Of a DNA stretch of 64,000 bases, positions 56,095-64,000 are shown in pieces. Under the pieces are notes generated by a model. The model saw only the letters and a list, made by a program, of their open reading frames with translations, ran no database searches and was not told the origin of the DNA. Every line of letters begins with the position of its first letter. Position 1 is the stretch's first letter. Position numbers and translations under genes: made by a program. The stretch is from Eulemur rufifrons (Eukaryota; Chordata; Mammalia; Primates; Lemuridae): positions 68,143,001-68,207,000 of the forward strand of contig NC_090999.1 in assembly GCF_041146395.1 (NCBI RefSeq), in the 5' to 3' direction.

Positions 56095-56275
56095 AAATAT
56101 TTCTTCAGCACTTTACATGTATAGCATTTTAATTTTATTGATTTTTAAAATCTACTCAGCAGTCTTATGGGATAGGCACTATATTTGCCCCCAGTTTATA
56201 GATGAGGAAGCTGAGACTTAGAGATAAATCTCTTGCCCAATGTTACATGGCTACTGTACAGTGTGTGGAAGATAC
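56095..56275 (+). repeat. Old MIR/L2-age repeat
   Basis: 'cactttacatgtatagcattt', 'gggataggcactatatttgc' and 'tagatgaggaagctgagac' are recognisable in this order. Confidence 0.6.
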
Positions 56276-56384
56276 AGAAGACTTATCCAATGCACTCTGT
56301 ACAAGCCATGGAATGTACAGTCTTAAAAAAAAAAGCTACACCCATGAAATTATTGTAAGAAGAGATGATAATATTATAACATAT

Positions 56385-56590
56385 TAAACAGTGTGGTGTT
56401 AAAGACCATGGTATTTTGAATCAGAAAGACACAGATTTAAACAGTGGCTCCGATACCAGCTTTGTGACCTTAAACAATTTATGTATGCTCTCTGAGTCTT
56501 GGTTTCCTTATCTGTACAATGATGACTAAAACCTATTATCCCTTCCATGGCTGTTGAGAGTGTAACTGGGCTATGTTGGGGCAGCTTATA
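56385..56590 (+). repeat. MIR SINE
   Basis: 'gaatcagaaagacacagattt', 'tttgtgaccttaaacaattt' and 'cttatctgtacaatgatgac' mark a fairly well kept MIR. Confidence 0.75.
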
Positions 56591-58196
56591 CCTACTTTAG
56601 CTGGTTGTTCTCATCATTTCTCAAATCCACATTCAGGGACATCACATTGTTAGCTTAAGGTCAGTCTTGGTGGGAGTATTAATACCATGAAGATGTTAAA
56701 TCCTAATCAGCCAAGGACTTCCAGTCTGTAGCCTGACAAAATCAGATTTATTGACTGACTCATAGCAAGGGAGAGCATTTGCAGAAACTGTGCAAGGTCA
56801 CCCTTGACAAGAGGGAGGAGGGAACCATGCTATATGAGCACTGGGTTCCTGCCAGAGGGTTCTGAGGAGGGTCCAAGGAAAGAGGAGGCCCATTCTGAGT
56901 TGCTTGCTATTTTTGTGACAGGCTTAGAAGTGGGGATTAACTAGGGATTTCTTACTGTCGTGAGGGTAAGAAGGTTTAGCAGTTGGGCATCCCTTTGGGA
57001 ATAGCAAAGGGCGTTGGGAGGTGGCATGGGTAAGAAAGCAGTAATAATTCATACAGGGGGTCATTATGACGTTTTATAGCAGTATAACCTTGGGAGAAAC
57101 AGTGTGTCCTGTTAACTTTGCAGCTGACTTTATGTGTTTGTCCTTTCAGCCTGATTAACAGCAGGGCTGGCTTTTGTTTTTCAGTACAAGTTCATTTTTA
57201 CTCTTGCTAACCCAGAAAGTCTTTCAGAAATCACTCAGTACTACAAGTCAGGGATTTTTCTTTCATTTCACTCCTGGAGACTCAGTTGTTAAGCATTTAT
57301 CAGCATATCACCACTTGTTTGTTCTCATATTTCTGTCCTTTAGGTGAGACTCCTTTCCTTTTAAGACTCAGTGAACACAGTCAAGTCTCATTATGTATAA
57401 TTAATGAAAGTCTAATATCCTCACGAAGTATTTCTTAGAATCCCTGCCTGGGAAGTACTTATGATTCACAAATCGAGCCTTAAGCATCTACCTTTGGATT
57501 ACTTACCCATTTCGGGGCTTCTCTGAAAATGTACAAAGATTCTTGCCATTGTTACTTGACTAAAAAATGTTTAACAGAACATTTCTTTGCAGAAACTTTC
57601 CTCCAAGAAAAAAAATTCTAATTTCTACCTTCTTTTATAACAGTTGCTTAAAATTACTAAAAAATGAAGATTTTCTAGTATCAAAAAACTGGCACCATGA
57701 CAACATATATTAATATATATGTATATGAATGGAATGGTTGGTTTATGCTCATTTGTTTTTTTTCTGGAGCTTTCCTAACTGTACAATGGGAATGCATGCT
57801 AGTCTAATTGATGGGAACATGACAATATATTTATTTACTCATCGAATGCATTTGTTCAAAGATTCAGAGAGCAGTTGCAATTGTTAGGCAAAATACAAAC
57901 ATCCACCAGAGAACTATTAGAGGATGATGATTTGAAATGCAAAATTATTTCTGTGCTTTTCCCTTCAAATGCTATACATTTTGGAATGAATACAAGTTGT
58001 TTCTATGATGGATGGAAGAATATTAAGGTAGAGAAGATCTATGATTCAAAATGGAAGATGCACACACTATTGGAATTAAAAGAGATCTCAGAGATCATCT
58101 TAAAATTTTTGAATTACAGACTGGCTTGAGAATCTGAAGCAATGAATCTTTTCCCCAGAAATACGCATACACCCTAGTGTGTTCACACATACATAC
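56591..58196. other. Unrecognised DNA
   Basis: No repeat family recognised over 1.6 kb. An 84-codon frame at 57875-58129 shows no domain. Confidence 0.5.
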
Positions 58197-58589
58197 TGTT
58201 AGGGTGTGAATTCATACTCAGGTGGAGAAAGATTTCTCAACACAAAGATTAGAATAGTTTTAAAGAAAAAAAGTTTATTTTACTTTCCAAAGGTGGGAAG
58301 AGCTCAACATAAAAAGAAAGAAAGGAGAAGTATTGGCTCTGAGCAGAAGCAGCTCAGGATTTTTATGGGGACATAGAGAAGAAAAAAAAAATAGTATGGT
58401 TGCCAGCTGATAACATAAGTGGCTATGAAGCTGCTGTTTGTTTTTCCATTTTTTTTTCTTTTCTCTGTGACACCGGCTTATCAGGGTCCTTGAAATATGG
58501 TCTGGTCAGAGTTAGAGTGGGGAGCTCACACCCTGCTGTCCACTTAGGGATGTTCAAGGCAGTGAAAATGAAGTCTTAGAGATACTGCA
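58197..58589 (-). mobile_element. Probable retroviral LTR, antisense
   Basis: Starts TGTTAGGGTGTGAATTC and ends CTGCA, so it has TG...CA limits. On the minus strand a polyadenylation signal (aataaa, plus strand about 58273-58278) lies roughly 80 bases before the end, as expected for R-U5. No target duplication or internal genes seen. Family unknown; it could be lineage-specific. Confidence 0.5.
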
Positions 58590-58599
58590 GGTGGTTAAT

Positions 58600-58830
58600 C
58601 TTTTTTTTTTTTTTATTTCATCTTATTGTTATGGGGGATACAGAATTGCAGGTTACATATGTTGCCCATGTACCGCCTTTCCCCCCAAGTCAGAGCTCCA
58701 GGGGTGTCTGTTCCCCAGATAGTGAGCGTTGCACCATCATGCAGGTATATATTCCTCCCTTTCCCACCCCCCCTTCCCGAGACAACAAGTTGAGTCCCAG
58801 GTGTTTAATCAAATGATACAAAGGGTAGTT
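58600..58830 (-). mobile_element. L1 3' UTR tail, antisense, strepsirrhine-like
   Basis: T-rich start, then 'catcttattgttatggggg', 'gttgcccatgtaccgccttt', 'agagctccaggggtgtctg' and 'gagtcccaggtgtttaatc'. It still has a G-rich strand (C-runs here). I recall this tail from strepsirrhine L1s. It abuts the LTR. Confidence 0.65.
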
Positions 58831-59317
58831 GTTCTGTGAGTTTATTCCTCTCAATTTCTGTTTGACAGTTTACCTTTCTCTGTTAGCTAGTTTACAAGCA
58901 AGGCCATCCTTTCACAACCCACCATCACAGAATTTCATTGTTTTCAGTTCCCTTGAAGTTCTTTAATACACTCCAATCTATGGTAAAAATCTGGATCTGG
59001 TTTTTCCATTTCTCTTAATTTCATTTATAAGCTTATCAAGTCAAGGTGATATATTGAACTAACAGTAGATCTAAAATCACAAGTAACAACTCTTGCCTTA
59101 ATTAAGCTGCTGTTACCCATTTCTTCTCTGATATCTTTCTTTTTCCCATGTCACCATGATAAGACAGATTACTTTCTAAGTTCCAAGTCTCATAACAGAA
59201 AATCATTTTAATAAACCATACAGTATATTAGTCCAAAGCACAAGCTTTGGAGTTGAGCCAGCTTAGATACAAGGCTTGGCTTTGCTTCAAACTTTAGTTA
59301 CTGTTCATCCTTTCTTT
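58831..59317. other. Unrecognised DNA with a MIR scrap
   Basis: About 59230-59300 ('caagctttggagttgagcc') resembles the start of a MIR. Nothing else recognised. Confidence 0.45.
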
Positions 59318-60640
59318 CTTTTTTTTAAAATAAATTTTATTCTATATATTTAAGGTACACAACATGAGATGTTATGGGATACATATAGATAGTAAAAAGG
59401 TTACTATAGAAAAGCAAATTAATGTATCAATCATCTTACATTGTTATCCATTCTTTTTTGTTTTTCTGGCAAGAGCAACTAAGTCTACTCATTTAGCATT
59501 AATCCCATATATCAGTGGTCCCCAACCTCTTTGGCACCAGGGACTGGTTTCATGGAAGACAGTTTTTCCACAGTCGGGGTGGGGTGGGGGAGGTAGAGCT
59601 CAGGTGGTGATACTAGTGATGGGGAGCGGCTGTAAATACAGATGAAGCTTCACTTGCTTGCCCACCACTCACCTCCTGCTGTGTGGTCCTCCTCATTCCT
59701 AAGATTCATGGAAGACAGTTTTTCCATGGATGGGAGTAGGGGGTGGGGGACAGCAGAGCTCTGCAGTCTGGTCCCTAACAGGCCAGCCTGGGTTGGGGAC
59801 CCCAGTTGTATACAGTATAATTTTATTTTCTATAGTCCCTAGATGTGTTCATCCTACATATCTGCTACTTCGTATTCCCTGACTTACATCTCCCCACTTC
59901 TTTCTTCTACCACCACCTCTGGTAATTACTGTTTTGTTTTTTATATGTATTTGAATTTTTTTTAGATGTCACATCTAGTGAGATAATGCAATATTTTTCT
60001 TTCTGTGTCTGGCTTATTTCACTTAGCATAATGTCCTCCAAGCTTATCCATGTTGTGACAAATGGCAAGGTCTCATTCTTTTTTAGGGCTGAATAATATT
60101 CCATTGTAAATGTGTACCACGGTTTCTTTATCCATTTGTATGTCAACAGGCACTTAGGTTGTTTCCATATCTTGATTATTGTGAATGATGCTGCAATGAA
60201 CATGAGAGTGCAGATATCTTTTAACAGGGTAGTGATTTTATTTCCTTTGAGTATATGCACAGAAGGGAGATTGCCATCTTGTATGGTAATTCTATTTTTA
60301 ATTTCTTTAGAAGTCTCCATACTGTTTTCCACAGTGGGTGTACCAATCTACATTTCCACCAGCGGTGTACAGGAGTTCCCTTTTCTCCAAACTCTGGCCA
60401 TTTGTTATCCTTTGACTTTTTGATAATAGTCATCCTAACAGGTGTGAGGTGGTATCTCATAGTGGTTTTGATTTGCATTTTCCCCGATAATTAATTATGT
60501 CGAGCACCTTTTCATATATCTGTTGGCCATTTTTATGTCTTCAGAGAAATTTCTGTTCAGATTCTTTGCCCATTTTTTAATCAGGTTATTTGTTGTTTTG
60601 ACTGTTGAGTTGTCCACTATTATCAGGATGATCTTGAAGT
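59318..60640 (-). mobile_element. L1 LINE, ORF2 end plus 3' UTR, antisense, split by MER1-like element
   Basis: The 3' UTR runs 59318-59512 ('tatatatttaaggtacacaac') and resumes at about 59806-59960. The ORF2 C-terminal region follows to about 60640. The minus frames 59907-60332 and 60221-60478 carry [27 protein letters not shown] and IMLSEISQTQKEKY, matching the L1 ORF2 end, but they are in two frames, so a frameshift lies near 60250-60300. The reverse transcriptase and endonuclease parts are absent (5' truncation). Not active. Confidence 0.9.
59513..59805 (+). mobile_element. MER1-like hAT MITE, internally rearranged
   Basis: Begins cagtggtccccaacctctttgg and ends gggttggggaccccag, with complementary termini. 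The middle 'gatggggagcggctgtaaatac' fits MER1-type elements. The block 'catggaagacagtttttcca' occurs twice, at 59550 and 59707, so the left end was copied into the right half. It lies in the L1 3' UTR. Confidence 0.8.
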
Positions 60641-60669
60641 TAGCATCTATATAAAAGTATTTATACCCC

Positions 60670-61110
60670 TGTATTAGTTTCCTAGGGCTGTTGTAACAAA
60701 GTATGACAAATTTTGTGGCTTAAAACAATAGAAATTCATCCTCTCAATGTTCTGGAGGCTAGAAATAAAAAAGCAGGTTTTCATCAGGGCCATACTCCCT
60801 TTGAAGCCTCTAGGGTAGAGACTTACCTCTTCTTAACTTCTGGTGGTTGCTGGAAATGCTTGGTGTTTCTTGGCTTGTGGATGCATCACTCCTGTTCCTA
60901 CCTCCACTGCTTGATGGCATTCTCCCTGTGTGTCTTTCTTCCCTACAAGGACGCCAGTCATATTGGAGTAAAGGCCCACCCTACTCCAGTATAACCTAAG
61001 TTTCACTTAACTAATTTCATCTGCGACAACCTTATTTCCAAATGAGGTCACATTTTAAGGTTCTGGGAAAGACAGAAATTTTGGAGGGACACTTTTCAAC
61101 CCAGAAAACC
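60670..61110 (-). mobile_element. MaLR LTR (MLT1/MST-like), antisense
   Basis: Starts 'tgtattagtttcctagggctg' and ends near 'cacttttcaacccagaaaa'. 'cttctggtggttgctgg', 'cggatgcatcact'-like and 'cgccagtcatattggag' are retained. Compare the sister copy at 15641. Confidence 0.83.
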
Positions 61111-61136
61111 TGTATAGTTTTGTAACAGTAGCTCCA

Positions 61137-61732
61137 TGTGGTAGGCAGTTTCTGAAATAACTCGCAATGGTCCCCACCTCCTGGCAGTCATAGCTTTGTG
61201 TAATCCTCTCATCTTTTATATGCCTTGAGTCTAGTGACTTTCTTCTGATAAAAAGAGAAAGCAAAAGAGATGAGCTACCACTTTGAGGTATGCTGTAAAT
61301 GTCTGATTTCCGTCTTGCTGCAGACTCTCTGTCTCTTTGCACTTGCTTGCCTGATGAAGCAAGCTGTCATGCTGTGAGCTACCCTGTGGAGACACCTACA
61401 TGGCAGGGACTTAAGGTAGCAGGCAGCCAACAGTCAGTGAGGAACTGGAGCTCTCACTCCAACAGCCTGCAAAGAACCGAATCCTGCCAATAGCCGGAAT
61501 GAGCTTACTGGAATAATTCTACTACCAGTTAAGTCCTTTTTTAGATGACTTGGACTCAGCTGACGGCGTGATTGTAGTCTTCTCAGATGATCCTTGTGAG
61601 AGATCCAAAGCCAGAGGCTCCAGCTAGGCTGCACCTGGATTCCTAGCTTGCAGAAACAGTGAGATGATACCATTGTGTTACGGCACTAAGTTTTTGGGTA
61701 ATTTGTTATACTTCCATAGATAACAAATACAC
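61137..61732 (+). mobile_element. MLT1-like LTR
   Basis: Starts 'tgtggtaggcagtttctgaaa'. Its 3' part 'aaacagtgagatgataccat', 'gcactaagtttttgggtaatttg' and 'agataacaaatacac' gives the characteristic LTR end. Longer than the other LTRs here (about 600 bp). Minus-strand frames at 61055-61342 and 61434-61673 are shadows. Confidence 0.72.
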
Positions 61733-63320
61733 ACCCTTTCAGTTTTTCTTCTATATCATTCTCAACAAACATTATGAAACTTAGGGATATTTTTACATTT
61801 TCTTTTACTTTTAAAAAAGTCAGCAAGTACAGTCTAACATAGCTTAATATAGCATAGCACCAACAGTGTCACTGTAAGCTTTCTATGGATGGTTTAATAA
61901 TGTCAGGTGAAATTCTTGCTTGTTATAAACTCTGAAGAAAATCCCAGAGATTTGATTATTAAGGTTTAATGAGAGTTGATGGGATTAATTATTATAGTCA
62001 CATCAACAACTTAGTTATGCTCTGTGTTTGCTTTTAACTGAAGTGCTACTGCTTTTGTTCTGGACATTTGAAATAAATAAAAGTTTATTTTGGTTTCCTG
62101 GTTTATATTAGTTGGGTATGGTTTTGCTTTTGTCTTCTGAAGATTAGAGTTTATAATAATAAAACAATTAGGCTTGACATACTTCTGTCCTGTTTCTGTT
62201 TATTTCAAAAGAACTGGAAAAGCTAATTTTTTTTAACCAAGAATTTTCTTTTTCTGGCTTAAATTCAAAGGCTATAAACCTATAATGTAAAGATTTGGGA
62301 AAAGGAGAATAGGATATAAATGAGTTCTGTTTTGATTTTCTAATTGTTCCTTGATATCAATACTTTTTTTTCTTTTCTTATTTTATTTCCACTGGACTCT
62401 GCTTGATAGTGTTAAAATACTTTTAAAAGTAATGACATTGGTAGTAAATCTGGTGGTATGCTAGGATGTTGAAAACAATTTTATAGAATTTTGTTATGAT
62501 TTGTCATTAATTGAATCATTAAAATACTCCACTATCAATTTTTTCTTTAAGTAATAAAGCATTGATTATTTAATTTTGTAAAATTTTAAGCATTTCTTTG
62601 GCCAATTAACTAAGATTTTTGTAAGTAGTTTATTCTGACCATATCTTTAAATTCTCTGTAGCATTATTAGTCAAACCACCTGGCCTAATATTAAACTTGA
62701 ATAGAGTTTCAACTCACGGATTGGGGTCCAAATGTAAATAGACTTAGGAGAAATTCTGTAGACTTGAGAGGAGAAAACAGAGAACAATCCCTTGCATTTA
62801 TATAGTGAGGTTTTTTTTTTAATTCAAAGAATTTTTTTCACTTAATTTTTTGTGAGACAGGTATTAATATGTAACTGTTTTATTGTCATAACTGATTAAC
62901 ATAAGAACTGGAACTGAACTGCTGACATTACCCACCCCCAAACTGGTTACACTCATAATGACAATTAGCACATTGTTTTCCACCCTGTTAGAGTCTTCCC
63001 AAGCACTCCCATGACCTTCTTTGCCACATTTCAATTTGCACCCATTACAATAAAATAAATAAAACGTTTCTGTTTCTATTTATATCTCTCTGAGACTGAA
63101 CTTACTGGATATGTTAACGTAATAAAATGGAAACTTCAGAGGCACCAAGATATAGAAATAAGCCAATATTACATAATTTTCTATTTTCTGTTAAGTATAA
63201 TACCCAAATAATACTTAGTTACTACCTGTATTGCTTCTGTGACCAAAGATGGGAAACTCTTGTTTATGTAAGAGATGGTGGGTCCCAGGACTGTGTGTTT
63301 GGTGCTGAGATAAATGACTG

Positions 63321-63321
<1 letters not shown>
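61733..63321. other. Unrecognised AT-rich DNA
   Basis: No repeat family or coding frame recognised over 1.6 kb. Confidence 0.5.

Positions 63322-63354
<33 letters not shown>
63322..63354 (+). repeat. GT microsatellite
   Basis: About 16 GT units. It keeps several frames open on both strands (63127-63595) that are not genes. Confidence 0.97.
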
Positions 63355-63357
<3 letters not shown>

Positions 63358-63477
63358 CATGTCTGGTGTCCACAGCCTCCAGCTGAACCTCTTCAGAGAA
63401 TTTCTGGGGTACCAGTCCAGTGATCCGGAAAGGAGTGTTTTTTTCCATATGTTGCTCTTAACTAAAGCAGAGGTTTT

Positions 63478-63752
63478 TCTTTTCTTCCGACATGGTCTCA
63501 CTCTGTCACCTGGGCTAGAGTGCTGTGGCGTCAGCCTACCTCACAGCAACCTCAAACCCCTGGGCTTAAGCGATCCTCTTGTCTCAGCCTCCTGAGTAGC
63601 TGGGACTACAGGCACACACCACCATGCCTGGCTAATTTTTCTAGTTTTTAATAGAGACGGGGGTCTTGCTCTTGCTCAGGCTGACCTCAAGCAGTCCTCC
63701 CACCTCTGCCTTCCAGAGTGCTAGGATTATAGGCGTGAGCCACTGTACCTGG
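63478..63752 (-). repeat. Alu SINE, antisense, with 16 bp target duplication
   Basis: The exact direct repeat ctaaagcagaggtttt at 63462-63477 and 63753-63768 flanks it. Short linker; right-arm text 'ctgtggcgtcagcctacctc' still carries the strepsirrhine-type wording. Confidence 0.97.
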
Positions 63753-63768
63753 CTAAAGCAGAGGTTTT

Positions 63769-64000
63769 AAGTCCATGCTGAAAACTAAAACCTCAGTTCA
63801 TGGTCTAGTCAGATCTAAATATATGAATTATAAAGCCTATATCTTCAATAGGATGAGCCAGCTGTATCTCTAAACTACAGTTATTTCAAGCAAAGGCTTG
63901 ACATATGTTATTATATTAATAACATATTATTAACATATACTATTAACCAGTAAGGTTAACTAGTAGTAGAATTATTTCAAAATGGCCCCCATGATCTTCA
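63769..64000. other. AT-rich DNA with short palindromic stretch
   Basis: At about 63908-63945 the tract 'gttattatattaataac' is nearly its own reverse complement and is followed by related TTAAC/ATATT words. No gene or repeat family seen. Confidence 0.5.

Noticed and set aside
63127..63595. Five overlapping frames on both strands near 63.3 kb
   Set aside because: The GT microsatellite lacks stops in most frames and joins random flanks and an Alu; no coding evidence.

Overview
The window looks like non-coding nuclear DNA from a primate, most likely a strepsirrhine (lemur-type). It is AT-rich and CpG-poor. It carries about 22 Alu or half-Alu copies on both strands, with fragments of L1, L2, MIR, MaLR/ERVL LTRs and hAT-type DNA transposons. 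Five Alus (5114, 12883, 16263, 18644, 35048) share a longer A/T-rich linker before the right arm, and most of these carry right-arm wording of the 'gctgtgagctaggctga' type. I associate both with lemur-lineage Alus. An L1 3' tail at 58600-58830 also resembles strepsirrhine L1. The species call rests on recognition and was not tested by a search.

I found no intact protein-coding gene, no convincing exon set and no tRNA or rRNA gene. The longest open frames are about 150 codons and lie in repeats, tandem duplications or featureless DNA. The window could be intergenic or inside a large intron; the sequence does not decide.

Layout. 0-7.5 kb: five Alus, two diverged hAT-like MITEs, and a local tandem rearrangement at 6841-6985. 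7.5-14.3 kb: the most structured part, a row of dead mobile elements. It runs L1 3' half, then a degraded ERVL pol relic (8.7-10.95 kb, split by an Alu), then a hAT/Charlie-type transposase relic (10.95-13.5 kb, also split by an Alu), then another L1 3' end. 14.5-34.8 kb: MaLR LTRs, Alus, L1 3' UTR pieces and an L2 copy interrupted by both an Alu and a MER5-like element, between long stretches where I recognise nothing. 34.8-41.6 kb: an old L1 3' region with an Alu inside it, a MIR, another L1 tail and a solo MST-type LTR with a 5 bp target duplication. 42-54 kb: Alus, one with a long purine tail, a MaLR LTR, a strong CTCF-like motif at 48190 and a small CpG-rich patch at 49.1 kb. 55-62 kb: a dense run of LTRs around an antisense L1 that contains a rearranged MER1-like element. 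62-64 kb: a GT microsatellite and a final Alu with a 16 bp target duplication.

No genes work together here. The biology visible is transposition history, readable from target-site duplications and nesting order, plus a few candidate regulatory sites (CTCF-like, ISRE-like, CpG patch). I saw no sign of a new functional system.
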